Shown piece after piece: positions 19,053-28,101 of a DNA stretch of 64,000 nt. Every line of letters starts with the position of its first letter. Within the stretch, counting starts at the first letter, position 1. Location: positions 62,001 through 126,000 of the forward strand of contig JANSXY010000002.1 of assembly GCA_024742695.1 (NCBI GenBank), written 5' to 3'. Position numbers and translations under genes: made by a program. Source of the stretch: Paracoccaceae bacterium (GTDB lineage Bacteria > Pseudomonadota > Alphaproteobacteria > Rhodobacterales > Rhodobacteraceae). Below the pieces are notes generated by a model. The model did no database searches and had not been told where the DNA came from. It saw only the letters and a list, made by a program, of their open reading frames with translations.

Positions 19053-19592
19053 ATGGACCTTGCCACCGAGGGGCGCGACCGGGCCGACGAGATCGCCGCG
19101 CTGTTTTCCCGCACCTTCACCGATTCCGAAGGCGCCGACGAGGGCCGGCTGATCGGCGAGCTTGCCCGCGCGCTGGTGGCCGACACGCCCGAGGCGGATC
19201 GATACGTGTTCACCGCGCGCGACGATGGCGCGCTGGCGGGTTGCATCGTCTTTTCGCGCCTGATCTATCCCGAGGATGCGCGGACCGTCTTCATCCTCGC
19301 CCCGGTCGCGGTCGCGACCGGGCGCCAGGGCCAGGGCATCGGCCAGGCGCTTTTGCGGTTCGGATTGGCAGAGATGCGCCGGCACGGGGCCGAGGTGGCG
19401 ATGACCTACGGCGACCCGGCCTATTACGGCAAGGTCGGGTTCCGGCCGATCACCGAGGCCGACGCGGCGGCGCCGTTCCCGCTGAGCATCCCGCACGGCT
19501 GGCTGGCGCAGTCGCTGACCGACCGGCCGCTCGACCGGCTCATGGGGCCGTCGTCCTGCGTGCCGGCGCTGGCCGACCCGGCCTATTGGTAA
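19053..19592 (+). CDS. GNAT family N-acetyltransferase
   Basis: 179 residues. It contains the acetyl-CoA-binding motif A in PVAVATGRQGQGIGQALLRFG (R/QxxGxG/A) and a C-terminal MTYGDPAYYGKVGF segment, common in the YhbS-like branch (where GDPAYY precedes a strand). The substrate cannot be predicted. It is 36 bp downstream of pyrE on the same strand and may be co-transcribed. It ends at 19592, before the dnaB upstream region. Confidence 0.88.
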   Translation: MDLATEGRDRADEIAALFSRTFTDSEGADEGRLIGELARALVADTPEADRYVFTARDDGALAGCIVFSRLIYPEDARTVFILAPVAVATGRQGQGIGQALLRFGLAEMRRHGAEVAMTYGDPAYYGKVGFRPITEADAAAPFPLSIPHGWLAQSLTDRPLDRLMGPSSCVPALADPAYW

Positions 19593-19653
19593 GACCGGGG
19601 CGGAAACCGGCGCCCGCGGCGCGATTTCGTGTGGGCCAGCCGGTGGGAAGCGC

Positions 19654-19662
19654 TGTGGACAA
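19654..19662 (-). promoter_or_regulatory. DnaA-box-like site 1 upstream of dnaB
   Basis: TGTGGACAA reads TTGTCCACA on the minus strand, one base from the consensus TTATCCACA. It is one of three such 9-mers in the 280-bp space before dnaB (see 19774 and 19797); a GGGATAAC stretch follows at 19667-19674. Confidence 0.45.
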
Positions 19663-19773
19663 GCGGGGATAACCCTGCCGCCGCCATCCGCGGCCACCAC
19701 AGCATCGGCGCGGCGCTGGCGCTGGGTCCGCAACATCTGGTAGGCTTTCTGGGCAAGGCGCGGCCCGATGCGA

Positions 19774-19782
19774 TTGTCCACA
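19774..19782 (+). promoter_or_regulatory. DnaA-box-like site 2 upstream of dnaB
   Basis: TTGTCCACA on the plus strand, identical to site 1 in the opposite orientation and 91 bases before the dnaB start. Confidence 0.45.
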
Positions 19783-19796
19783 GGGTTTCGCGGGGG

Positions 19797-19805
19797 TTGT
19801 CCACC
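19797..19805 (+). promoter_or_regulatory. DnaA-box-like site 3 upstream of dnaB
   Basis: TTGTCCACC, two bases from the DnaA-box consensus and 14 bases after the end of site 2. The close pair could bind DnaA cooperatively and control dnaB transcription. Confidence 0.35.
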
Positions 19806-19872
19806 GGGATACCCACTTTGCGCGGGCGCGCGGAAACGGGCATATCGGGCGGATCGAATCGGGGGAGGCAGG

Positions 19873-21363
19873 ATGACCGAGGTCAGGGCGCTCAGGAGCG
19901 ATGCGGCGGAGCCGGCGGAGGCGGATGTCCTGCCGCACAACATCGAGGCCGAGCAGCAGCTTCTCGGCGCGATCCTGACCAACAACGACATCTACGACCG
20001 GATCGCGGCGGTGGTGAAGGCCGAGCATTTCTTCGACCCGGTTCACCAGCGCATCTTCGAGGTCGCCGCGGCCCGGATCCAGAAGAACTCGCTGGCCTCG
20101 CCGGTCACGCTCAAGGGCTTCCTGGAAGAGGAACGCGGCCTGCAGGAACTGGGTGGCCCGGCCTACCTCGTCCGGCTGGCCGGGGCGGCGATCTCCGCCC
20201 ATGCGGCGCGCGACTACGCGCAGATGGTCTACGACCTCGCCGTGCGGCGCGAACTGATCCGGCTGGGCCGCGAGATCGCCGCCCGCGCCGGCACCGTCAG
20301 CGTCGAGGACGACCCCGACGCGCAGATCGTCAAGGCCGAGCAGGATCTTTACGCGCTGGCCGAGAAAGGCCAGGCGGAACGCGGATTCGTGTCTTTTCTC
20401 AAGGCGGTGACCGACGCGGTTCATGTCGCCAATGCCGCCTACCAGCGCGACGGCGGGCTGGCCGGCATCTCTACCGGGCTGGCCGACATGGACAAGAAGC
20501 TGGGCGGCCTGCACCGGTCGGACCTGCTGATCCTGGCCGGGCGGCCCTCGATGGGCAAGACCTCGCTGGCGACCAACATCGCCTTCAACATCGCCAAGGC
20601 GCATCGCCGCGGCCGCCTGCCCGACGGTTCCGAAGGCACGGTCGATGGCGGCGTCGTCGGCTTCTTCAGCCTCGAGATGTCGGCCGAGCAGCTGGCCGCG
20701 CGGATCCTGTCCGAAGCCTCCGAGGTGCCCAGCGAACAGATCCGCCGCGGCGACATGACCGAGGCGGAGTTCCGCCGCTTCGTCGAGGCCGCCAAGGCGC
20801 TGGAATCCTGCCCGCTGTACATCGACGACACGCCGGCGCTGCCGATCAGCCAGCTGGCCGCCCGCGCCCGGCGGCTGAAGCGCACCCACGGGCTCGACGT
20901 GCTGATGGTCGACTACCTGCAACTCGTCCGGCCCGCCACGGCCAAGGACAGCCGCGTCAACGAGGTGTCCGAGATCACTCAGGGGCTGAAGGCGATCGCC
21001 AAGGAACTCGACATCCCGGTGATCGCGCTCAGCCAGCTGTCGCGGCAGGTCGAGAACCGCGAGGACAAGCGCCCGCAGCTGAGCGACCTGCGCGAATCGG
21101 GCTCGATCGAACAGGATGCCGACGTGGTGATGTTCGTGTTCCGCGAGGAATACTACCGCGAGCGGGAAAAGCCCGGCGACCATGACCTCGAAGGCATGGC
21201 CAAGTGGCAGCAGATCATGGAACAGGTCCACGGCAAGGCCGAGGTGATCATCGGCAAGCAGCGGCACGGCCCGATCGGATCGGTGGAACTGTCGTTCGAG
21301 GGCCGCTTCACCCGGTTCGGCAACCTCGTGAAACCCTGGCAGGGCGGCGGCGAGGGGATGTGA
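19873..21363 (+). CDS. dnaB: Replicative DNA helicase DnaB
   Basis: 496 residues from the ATG at 19873, which has a strong GGGGGAGG binding site; an open frame upstream to 19768 is not needed. The N-terminal domain begins VLPHNIEAEQQLLGAILTNN, a linker follows, and the RecA-like domain carries Walker A GRPSMGKTS (223-231), FFSLEMSAEQLAARIL, Walker B VLMVDYLQLV and the arginine/LSQLSRQVENREDKRP segment. DnaB unwinds the fork and recruits primase. DnaA-box-like sites lie upstream and a cluster of hairpins lies downstream, so it may form its own transcription unit. Confidence 0.97.
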   Translation: MTEVRALRSDAAEPAEADVLPHNIEAEQQLLGAILTNNDIYDRIAAVVKAEHFFDPVHQRIFEVAAARIQKNSLASPVTLKGFLEEERGLQELGGPAYLVRLAGAAISAHAARDYAQMVYDLAVRRELIRLGREIAARAGTVSVEDDPDAQIVKAEQDLYALAEKGQAERGFVSFLKAVTDAVHVANAAYQRDGGLAGISTGLADMDKKLGGLHRSDLLILAGRPSMGKTSLATNIAFNIAKAHRRGRLPDGSEGTVDGGVVGFFSLEMSAEQLAARILSEASEVPSEQIRRGDMTEAEFRRFVEAAKALESCPLYIDDTPALPISQLAARARRLKRTHGLDVLMVDYLQLVRPATAKDSRVNEVSEITQGLKAIAKELDIPVIALSQLSRQVENREDKRPQLSDLRESGSIEQDADVVMFVFREEYYREREKPGDHDLEGMAKWQQIMEQVHGKAEVIIGKQRHGPIGSVELSFEGRFTRFGNLVKPWQGGGEGM

Positions 21364-21699
21364 CGACGCGCATTCCGGGATCGGCCGGTTCCCCGGGACC
21401 GTGGCACCGATCCCGCAAGGCTTGGCGGCCATAGCGATCGCGGGGGGCAGGCGAACCGGCCGCACGTCAGATGACACGCGCCCCGGGCAGTCCATGGCAA
21501 CGACATTTCGCCGCTTTGGCGAAGGCGCGCCCGCTTCGCCCGTGCGCCAGCACGGGCGGCGCCCGACCCGCCCCCCAGGGGCGGGCGCTTCCGCGCCCAC
21601 CCCTCGGGCCGGTCGCCGCCCTGCCTTTCGGCCGCGGCGGGCGGCCCCGCAGCCACCTCGCCCCCTTGACCCCTCCGGCGAACCTGTCACAACCCGGCC
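21364..21699. other. 336-bp non-coding gap with hairpin cluster between dnaB and alr
   Basis: No gene is supported here. The space holds several perfect inverted repeats in a row: arms 21376-21384 and 21407-21415 (9 bp); 21507-21512 and 21518-21523 (6 bp, loop GCTTT); 21537-21545 and 21550-21558 (9 bp, loop GCCA); 21567-21574 and 21578-21585 (8 bp, loop CCA). None is followed by a clear T-run. They may end dnaB transcription by a structure-dependent route or protect its mRNA 3' end. Confidence 0.55.
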
Positions 21700-22749
21700 A
21701 TGGCCACCGCGACGCTTTCCATCGATCTTGACGCCATCGCCCGGAACTGGCGCGCGCTCGACGCGTTGTCGGCGCCCGGCGTGGAAACCGCCGCCGTGGT
21801 CAAGGCCGATGGCTACGGCCTGGGCGCGGCGCGGGTCGCCGGGCGGCTGGCGCGGGCCGGAGCACGGCGGTTCTTCGTCGCCACCGCCGAAGAGGGCGCG
21901 GCGCTGCGCCAGGCGCTGGGCGAGGCGGCGCAGATCATGGTGTTCTCGGGCCACATGCCCGGCGATACCGACATGATCGGCGATCTCGGCCTCGTGCCGA
22001 TGCTCAACAGCCTCGAACAGATCACCCGGCATCTCGAGGCGCTGCCCGGCCATCCCTTCGGCATCCAGCTTGACACCGGGATGAACCGGCTGGGGATGGA
22101 AGCCGCGGAATGGGAAACCGTCGCGCCGATCGTGCTGTCGGCCCGGCCGGTTCTGCTGATCAGCCATCTCGCCTGCGCCGACGAGCCCGGGCATGCCGCC
22201 AATGCCGCGCAGCTGGCCGAGTTCCGGCGGATGACGGACGGGGCCGGCGTGCCGCGGTCGCTGGCCGCCACCGGCGGCGTCCTGCTGGGCGAGGACTATC
22301 ATTTCGACCTGACGCGCCCCGGCGTCGGCCTCTACGGCGGCCTGCCCTTCGCGGCGGCCGAACCGGTGGTGCGGCTGTCGCTGCCGGTGATCCAGGTCCG
22401 CGAGGTCGCGGCGGGCGAGACGGTGGGCTACGGCTGCGGCTGGACGGCGCCGGCGCCGCGCCGGATCGCGACCCTCGCCGCGGGCTATGCCGACGGGCTG
22501 ATCCGCGCGATGTCGAACGCCGCGCGGCTTTGGGCCGGGGCCACCCCCTGCCCGCTTGTCGGCCGCGTCTCGATGGATCTGGTCACGGCCGACGTCACCG
22601 GGCTCGACGCGGCGCCGCAGACGCTCGACATCCTGTGCCCGGAACAGACGGTCGATGCCCTGGCCGACGCCGCCGGCACCATCGGCTACGAGATTCTCAC
22701 CGCGCTCGGTCCGCGCTATGCCCGCCGCTACGCCGAGGGCCGCGGATGA
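21700..22749 (+). CDS. alr: Alanine racemase
   Basis: 349 residues. This PLP enzyme makes D-alanine for peptidoglycan. The PLP lysine is Lys35 in [13 protein letters not shown] and the second catalytic residue is Tyr244 in TVGYGCGW. Other signatures are DTGMNRLG, the [11 protein letters not shown] segment and GRVSMDL. Its stop codon overlaps the start of mlaE by 4 bases (ATGA), so alr, mlaE and mlaF form one coupled run. Confidence 0.95.
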   Translation: MATATLSIDLDAIARNWRALDALSAPGVETAAVVKADGYGLGAARVAGRLARAGARRFFVATAEEGAALRQALGEAAQIMVFSGHMPGDTDMIGDLGLVPMLNSLEQITRHLEALPGHPFGIQLDTGMNRLGMEAAEWETVAPIVLSARPVLLISHLACADEPGHAANAAQLAEFRRMTDGAGVPRSLAATGGVLLGEDYHFDLTRPGVGLYGGLPFAAAEPVVRLSLPVIQVREVAAGETVGYGCGWTAPAPRRIATLAAGYADGLIRAMSNAARLWAGATPCPLVGRVSMDLVTADVTGLDAAPQTLDILCPEQTVDALADAAGTIGYEILTALGPRYARRYAEGRG

Positions 22750-23528
22750 GCCTGACCTCGCCTTTCGCCGCGACCGGCCGGGTCGTGTTGTCGGCGCTGG
22801 CCACGCTCGGCCGGGTGACGATCTTCGCGCTGCAGGCGGCCAGCCACATCCTGCGCCCGCCGTTCTACACCCGCGAGTTCCTGAACGCGCTGATGCAGAT
22901 CGGCTGGTTCAGCCTGCCGGTCGTCGGCCTCACCGCGCTGTTCACCGGCGGCGCGCTGGCCCTGCAGATCTATGCCGGCGGCGCGCGGTTCAACGCCGAA
23001 AGCGTGGTGCCCTCGATCGTTGCGATCGGCATGGTGCGCGAGCTTGGCCCGGTGCTGGGCGGGCTGATGGTGGCCGCCCGCGTCGCCTCGTCCATCGCGG
23101 CGGAAATCGGCACGATGAAGGTGACCGAACAGATCGACGCGCTGGTGACGCTGTCGACCGACCCGATGAAATACCTCGTCGCGCCGCGGGTGCTGGCGGC
23201 GACGCTGGCGGTGCCGGTGCTGGTGGCGGTGGGCGATTCGATCGGGATCTGGGGCGGCTACCTCGTCGGCGTCACCCGGCTCGACTTCAACGCGGCGACC
23301 TACCTGAAGAACACCGTCGATTTCCTCGAATTCTGGGATGTCGCCTCGGGCCTCGTGAAGGGCGCGGTGTTCGGCTTCACCGTGGCGGTGATGGGCTGCT
23401 ACCACGGCATGCGCTCGGGCCGCGGCGCGCAGGGCGTGGGCCGCGCGACGAAGCTGGCCGTCGTCTCGGCCTCGGTGATGATCCTCGCCGCGAACTACGT
23501 GCTGACGGAGGTGTTCTTCTCGGCATGA
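22746..23528 (+). CDS. mlaE: MlaE-type ABC permease
   Basis: 260 residues. The MlaE/YrbE permease family signatures are visible: [38 protein letters not shown], then [34 protein letters not shown] and the C-terminal [20 protein letters not shown]. About five to six membrane segments are expected in the inner membrane. Mla systems move phospholipids between the membranes to keep the outer membrane asymmetric. The ATG overlaps the alr stop by 4 bases and its own stop overlaps mlaF by 4 bases. No mlaD, mlaC or mlaB gene is next to it. Confidence 0.92.
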   Translation: MSLTSPFAATGRVVLSALATLGRVTIFALQAASHILRPPFYTREFLNALMQIGWFSLPVVGLTALFTGGALALQIYAGGARFNAESVVPSIVAIGMVRELGPVLGGLMVAARVASSIAAEIGTMKVTEQIDALVTLSTDPMKYLVAPRVLAATLAVPVLVAVGDSIGIWGGYLVGVTRLDFNAATYLKNTVDFLEFWDVASGLVKGAVFGFTVAVMGCYHGMRSGRGAQGVGRATKLAVVSASVMILAANYVLTEVFFSA

Positions 23529-24271
23529 TCGACCTTCAGGGCATCGAAAAGGCCTTCGGATCGAACCGCGTGCTGCGCGGTGTCGATCTGTCGATCGGCA
23601 CCGGCACCTCGATGGTGATCATCGGCGGGTCGGGCACCGGCAAGTCGGTGCTGCTGAAATGCATCCTCGGCCTCGTCACCCCCGATGCCGGCTCGATCCG
23701 GCTGGACGGGCGCGACGTGGCGAACGCCCCGCGCGATGAATTCCTCGCCCGTTTCGGCATGCTGTTCCAGGGCGCGGCGCTGTTCGACAGCCTGCCGGTC
23801 TGGCACAACGTCGCCTTCCGGCTGCTGCGCGGCGCCAACCGCTGCCCCAAGGCCGAGGCGCGCGAGATCGCGGTGGAAAAGCTGCGCCGCGTCGGCCTGA
23901 AGCCCGAGGTGGCCGATCTCTACCCCGCCGAACTCTCGGGCGGGATGCAAAAGCGCGTCGGCCTCGCCCGCGCCATCGCCGCCGAACCCGAGATCATCTT
24001 CTTCGACGAACCCACCACCGGGCTCGACCCGATCATGGCCGGGGTGATCAACGAACTGATCCGCGAGATCGTGTCCGAGATGGGCGCGACGGCAATGACG
24101 ATCACGCATGACATGTCGTCGGTGCGCGCCATCGCCGACCATGTCGCGATGCTGCACGACGGGGTGATCCAGTGGACCGGCCCGATCGCGGAAATGGACG
24201 CCACGCCAGACCCTTACGTCCAGCAGTTCATCAACGGCCGCGCCGAGGGGCCGATCGCGTCGGTGCGCTGA
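23525..24271 (+). CDS. mlaF: MlaF-type ABC ATP-binding protein
   Basis: 248 residues. Walker A is IIGGSGTGKS (33-41), the signature is LSGGMQKRVGLARAI and Walker B IIFFDEPTTGLDPI, followed by the H-loop ITHDMSS. LSGGMQKRVGLARA and DEPTTGLDPI are typical of MlaF rather than of importers. It powers the MlaE permease. It overlaps mlaE by 4 bases. The stop is followed 18 bases later by a copy of the dispersed box-hairpin element. Confidence 0.93.
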   Translation: MIDLQGIEKAFGSNRVLRGVDLSIGTGTSMVIIGGSGTGKSVLLKCILGLVTPDAGSIRLDGRDVANAPRDEFLARFGMLFQGAALFDSLPVWHNVAFRLLRGANRCPKAEAREIAVEKLRRVGLKPEVADLYPAELSGGMQKRVGLARAIAAEPEIIFFDEPTTGLDPIMAGVINELIREIVSEMGATAMTITHDMSSVRAIADHVAMLHDGVIQWTGPIAEMDATPDPYVQQFINGRAEGPIASVR

Positions 24272-24288
24272 GCGCGGCCCGGATCGCG

Positions 24289-24335
24289 GATTTTGGTCCG
24301 GAAATATCCCGGGGGTGCGGGGGCGGCGCCCCCGC
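24289..24335 (+). repeat. Dispersed box-hairpin element, copy B
   Basis: Box GATTTTGGTCCGGAAATATC at 24289-24308, then a perfect 8-bp hairpin at 24317-24335 (arm GCGGGGGC, loop GGC). It begins 18 bases after the mlaF stop and ends 39 bases before radA, on the same strand as both genes. Confidence 0.78.
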
Positions 24336-24374
24336 GGCGCTTGCACCCGCCCGACCCCTCGGGCACGAAGGGCC

Positions 24375-25739
24375 ATGGCCAAAGCCCCCGCCCTCCGCTT
24401 CACCTGCCAGTCCTGCGGCGCGACCCATTCGAAATGGGCCGGGCGCTGCGACGCCTGCGGCGCCTGGAACACGCTGGTCGAGGAAACCCCGCTCGCCGCG
24501 CCGGGCAGCCGCACCGGGCCGGCGCGCGGCCGGTCGATCCCGCTGTCGACGCTGGCCGATGCCGAACCGCCGCCGCCGCGCACGGTCTCGGGCCTGGCCG
24601 AATTCGACCGGGTGCTGGGCGGCGGGCTGGTGCCGGCCTCGGCGATCCTGCTGGGCGGCGATCCGGGGATCGGCAAGTCCACGCTGCTGTTGCAGGCGAC
24701 CGCCGCGCTGGCCCGCGCCGGCCTGTCGTGCCTGTACATCTCGGGCGAGGAGGCCTCGGCGCAGGTCAGGATGCGGGCCGCGCGGCTGGGGCTGGCCGAA
24801 GCGCCGGTGCGGCTGGGCGCGGAAACCAGCCTGCGCGACATCCTGACCACGCTCGACGCCGAGCGCCCCGACCTCGTGGTGATCGACTCGATCCAGACGA
24901 TGTGGTCGGACACGGTCGACAGCGCACCGGGATCGGTCGCGCAGGTTCGCGCCGCGGCGCATGATCTGGTCAGCTTCGCCAAGCGGCGCGGCGCGGCGGT
25001 GGTGCTGGTCGGCCATGTCACCAAGGAAGGCCAGATCGCCGGGCCGCGGGTGGTGGAGCACATGGTCGATACCGTGCTCTATTTCGAAGGCGAGCGCGGC
25101 CACCAGTTCCGCATCCTGCGCGCGGTCAAGAACCGCTTCGGCCCGGCCGACGAGATCGGCGTGTTCGAGATGACCGGCGCGGGCCTATCGGAAGTCGTCA
25201 ATCCCTCGGCGCTGTTCCTGTCCGAACGCGGCCAGCCGGCGCCCGGATCGGTGGTCTTCGCCGGCATCGAGGGCACGCGCCCGGTGCTGACGGAAATCCA
25301 GGCGCTGGTCGCGCCCTCGCCGCTTGGCACGCCCCGGCGCACGGTGGTGGGGCTCGACGCCGGGCGGCTGTCGACGATCCTCGCGGTGCTGGAGGCGCGC
25401 TGCGCGATCCCCTTCGCCGGGCTCGACGTGTTCCTCAACGTCGCGGGCGGCATGAAGGTCACGGAACCGGCCGCCGATCTCGCCGTGGCCGCCGCGCTTC
25501 TGTCGGCGCGCGAGGACGTGGCGCTGCCCGCCGACATGGTCGTGTTCGGCGAAATCAGCCTGTCGGGCGCGCTTCGGCCGGTGGGGCAGACCGAAAACAG
25601 GTTGAAAGAAGCGCAAAAACTTGGTTTTTCGCAGGCGATTGCCCCCGAACGGTCAAAAATCGGGCCAGATACGGGGTTGTTCATTCGTCAGATACCGGAC
25701 CTGGTTACGGTCGTGGGCGAGATTTTCGGGGCCGGTTAG
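24375..25739 (+). CDS. radA: DNA repair protein RadA
   Basis: 454 residues from the ATG at 24375, the usual RadA length. The N-terminal C4 zinc finger uses Cys11, Cys14, Cys25 and Cys28 (FTCQSCGATHSKWAGRCDAC). The RecA-like core has Walker A GGDPGIGKST (94-103), the RadA-specific KNRFG motif (252-256) and a C-terminal Lon-like domain (LDVFLNVAGGMKVTEPAADL). RadA promotes branch migration in recombination repair. A dispersed hairpin element lies between it and mlaF, and cvpA follows after 23 bp. Confidence 0.96.
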   Translation: MAKAPALRFTCQSCGATHSKWAGRCDACGAWNTLVEETPLAAPGSRTGPARGRSIPLSTLADAEPPPPRTVSGLAEFDRVLGGGLVPASAILLGGDPGIGKSTLLLQATAALARAGLSCLYISGEEASAQVRMRAARLGLAEAPVRLGAETSLRDILTTLDAERPDLVVIDSIQTMWSDTVDSAPGSVAQVRAAAHDLVSFAKRRGAAVVLVGHVTKEGQIAGPRVVEHMVDTVLYFEGERGHQFRILRAVKNRFGPADEIGVFEMTGAGLSEVVNPSALFLSERGQPAPGSVVFAGIEGTRPVLTEIQALVAPSPLGTPRRTVVGLDAGRLSTILAVLEARCAIPFAGLDVFLNVAGGMKVTEPAADLAVAAALLSAREDVALPADMVVFGEISLSGALRPVGQTENRLKEAQKLGFSQAIAPERSKIGPDTGLFIRQIPDLVTVVGEIFGAG

Positions 25740-25762
25740 GGCCGTTGCGCAGCGGGGCGAGC

Positions 25763-26362
25763 ATGGAAGGCTTCACCATCATCGACGCGGTCGTGGGCGG
25801 CGTGATCCTGTTGTCGGGGATCCTGGCCTGGAGCCGCGGCTTCACGCGCGAGGCGCTGGCGATCCTCGGCTGGGTCGCCGCGGCCGTGGTGGCGTTCATG
25901 TTCGCGCCGCAGGCGCAGCCGCTGATCGCGCAGATCCCGGTGCTGAGCGATTTCCTTGGCGACAACTGCGAATTGTCGATGATCGCGGCCTTCACCGCGG
26001 TCTTCGCGCTGGCGCTTCTGCTGGTGTCGATCTTCGCGCCGCTGTTCGCCTCGGCGATCCAGCGGTCGATCCTGTCGGGCATCGACCAGGTTCTGGGCTT
26101 CGTCTTCGGCGTGGCGCGCGGCGTTCTCCTGGTGGCCGTGGCGCTGATCGTCTACGACCGGGTGATGGTCGACCAGGCGGTCGCGATGGTCGACGACTCG
26201 CGTTCGGCGGGGATCTTCGCGCAGATGGAAGAGCGCCTGAACGAGCAGTTGCCCGACGACGCGCCGGGCTGGATCGTCGCGCGCTACGAGGAACTGATGG
26301 CCTCCTGCACGGCGACCGAACCGCCGGGCGTGCTGACCCAGCCGCCGGCGGACAACGGATAG
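25763..26362 (+). CDS. cvpA: CvpA family membrane protein
   Basis: 199 residues from the ATG at 25763. Four membrane segments are visible, beginning FTIIDAVVGGVILLSGILAW followed by SRGFTREALAILGWVAAAVV, the conserved CvpA start. A GVARGVLLVAVALIVYD helix and a polar C-terminal tail follow. CvpA is an inner-membrane protein linked in E. coli to colicin V export and envelope stress, and commonly sits before purF, as it does here. The molecular function is unsettled. Confidence 0.9.
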   Translation: MEGFTIIDAVVGGVILLSGILAWSRGFTREALAILGWVAAAVVAFMFAPQAQPLIAQIPVLSDFLGDNCELSMIAAFTAVFALALLLVSIFAPLFASAIQRSILSGIDQVLGFVFGVARGVLLVAVALIVYDRVMVDQAVAMVDDSRSAGIFAQMEERLNEQLPDDAPGWIVARYEELMASCTATEPPGVLTQPPADNG

Positions 26363-26489
26363 GCATCCGGCGGCGCGGCGCGGGCCGCGCCGGTCGTAAA
26401 ATCGTCATATCTGCACGGCCGGGCGTGACAGCGCCGGGGCAAGGGCCTAAATGAAAGGCCAAGACCTGCCCGGATTCGGAGTCAGAGAC

Positions 26490-27953
26490 ATGCGTCAGCC
26501 CCCCGCTCATCCGTTCGACGACGACAAGCTGCGGGAAGAATGCGGGGTTTTCGGGGTGATCGGGGTGACGGAGGCGGCGAATTTCGTCGCGCTCGGCCTG
26601 CACGCCCTTCAGCATCGCGGCCAGGAGGCGGGCGGGATCGTCAGCCACGACGCCGACGGCGGCTTCCACTCCGCCCGCCGCTTCGGCTACGTGCGCGACA
26701 ATTTCACCAAGGCCAGCCTGATGGAGACCCTGCCGGGCCCGCTCGCCATCGGTCACGTGCGCTATTCCACGACCGGGTCGAAGGGCGCCACGCAGATCCG
26801 CGACGTGCAGCCGTTCTTCGGCGAATTCGCGATGGGCGGCTGCGCGATCGCCCATAACGGCAACATCACCAATGCCGCCGCGCTGCGCCGCGAGTTGATC
26901 GAGCGCGGCTCGATCTTCCAGTCCTCGTCGGATTCGGAATGCATCATCCACCTGATGGCGCGGTCGATCCAGCGCAACATCCCCGAGCGGATGAAGGACG
27001 CGCTGCGCCGGGTCGAAGGCGCGTTCTCGATCATCGCGATGACGCGGACCAAGCTGATCGGCGTGCGCGACCCGCTGGGGGTGCGGCCGCTGGTTCTGGG
27101 CCGGCTGGCCGACGAGGGCTTCTGCCTGTCCTCGGAAACCTGCGGGCTGGACATCATCGGGGCGGAGTTCGTGCGCGAGATCGATCCGGGCGAGATGGTG
27201 GTGATCTCGGAGGGCCGGATCGAAAGCACCCGGCCCTTCAGCCCGGCGAAATCGCGGTTCTGCATCTTCGAGCATGTCTATTTCTCGCGGCCCGATTCGA
27301 TCCTCGGCGGCCGGTCGGTCTACGAGACCCGGCGCCAGATCGGCGTGGAACTGGCGCGCGAGGCCCCGGTCGAGGCCGACCTCGTCTGTCCGGTGCCCGA
27401 CAGCGGCACCCCCGCCGCGATCGGCTACAGCCAGGAATCAGGCATCCCCTACGCGATGGGGATCGTGCGCAACCAGTACATGGGCCGCACCTTCATCGAA
27501 CCGACCGAGCAGATCCGCAACATGGGCGTGCGGCTGAAGCTGAACGTCAACCGCGCGCTGGTGGCGGGCAAGCGGGTGGTTCTGGTCGACGATTCGGTGG
27601 TGCGCGGCACCACCAGCCGCAAGATCAAGGACATGATCCTGGATGCCGGTGCGGCCGAGGTGCATTTCCGCATCGCCAGCCCGCCCACGGCCTGGCCGTG
27701 CTTCTACGGCGTCGACACGCCCGACCGCGGCAAGCTCCTGGCCGCGACGATGTCGGAAGACGAGATGCGCGACTGGATCGGGGTGGACTCGCTCAAGTTC
27801 ATCACCCTCGACGGGCTTTACCGTGCCGCCGGCGAGGCGACCGGCCGCGATCCCGAGGCGCCGAAATACTGTGACGCCTGTTTTTCCGGCGAGTATCCGG
27901 TGGCCCCCTCCGACCAGATCGAGCAGGGGTTCAAGATGAAGGCGGCCGAGTAG
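26490..27953 (+). CDS. purF: Amidophosphoribosyltransferase PurF
   Basis: 487 residues from the ATG at 26490, which has a GGAG site 8 bases upstream; an in-frame ATG at 26451 would add 13 residues. It makes phosphoribosylamine from PRPP and glutamine, the committed step of purine synthesis. The class II glutaminase nucleophile is Cys18 (REECGVFGVIG), preceded by a short propeptide. The PRPP-binding motif VVLVDDSVVRGTT and the segments RHRGQEAGG-like (LQHRGQEAGG) and CPVPDSGTPAAIGYS are present. It follows cvpA after 127 bp. Confidence 0.95.
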   Translation: MRQPPAHPFDDDKLREECGVFGVIGVTEAANFVALGLHALQHRGQEAGGIVSHDADGGFHSARRFGYVRDNFTKASLMETLPGPLAIGHVRYSTTGSKGATQIRDVQPFFGEFAMGGCAIAHNGNITNAAALRRELIERGSIFQSSSDSECIIHLMARSIQRNIPERMKDALRRVEGAFSIIAMTRTKLIGVRDPLGVRPLVLGRLADEGFCLSSETCGLDIIGAEFVREIDPGEMVVISEGRIESTRPFSPAKSRFCIFEHVYFSRPDSILGGRSVYETRRQIGVELAREAPVEADLVCPVPDSGTPAAIGYSQESGIPYAMGIVRNQYMGRTFIEPTEQIRNMGVRLKLNVNRALVAGKRVVLVDDSVVRGTTSRKIKDMILDAGAAEVHFRIASPPTAWPCFYGVDTPDRGKLLAATMSEDEMRDWIGVDSLKFITLDGLYRAAGEATGRDPEAPKYCDACFSGEYPVAPSDQIEQGFKMKAAE

Positions 27954-28053
27954 CCGGCACCGACGGCCGGGCACGACGCCGCGGCGTTGCGGTCGCGCGC
28001 GTCAGGGCGGCCGGGCCGCGCCGAACCTTCGCCGTGCGGATCCCGAAACGAGA

Positions 28054-28077
28054 AACGCCGCCCCGGGGGGCGGCGTT
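28054..28077 (-). terminator. Terminator hairpin after bioY
   Basis: A GC-rich stem of about 9-10 bp (arm AACGCCGCC paired with GGCGGCGTT) lies 25 bases beyond the bioY stop. On the minus strand it is followed by TTTCTCGTTT, consistent with a factor-independent terminator. It could also stop purF transcripts from the other side, although there the T-run is poor. Confidence 0.6.
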
Positions 28078-28101
28078 CCGCTGTGCGGTACGGGGTGCCG
28101 A

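Noticed and set aside
16926-22302. Two very long minus-strand frames opposite pyrC, pyrE, dnaB and alr
   Set aside because: They are antisense to well-supported enzymes with intact active sites, and their translations match no family.
26451-26489. Upstream ATG as the purF start
   Set aside because: It adds 13 residues with weak ribosome binding; the ATG at 26490 has a GGAG site and places the catalytic cysteine after a short propeptide as in relatives.
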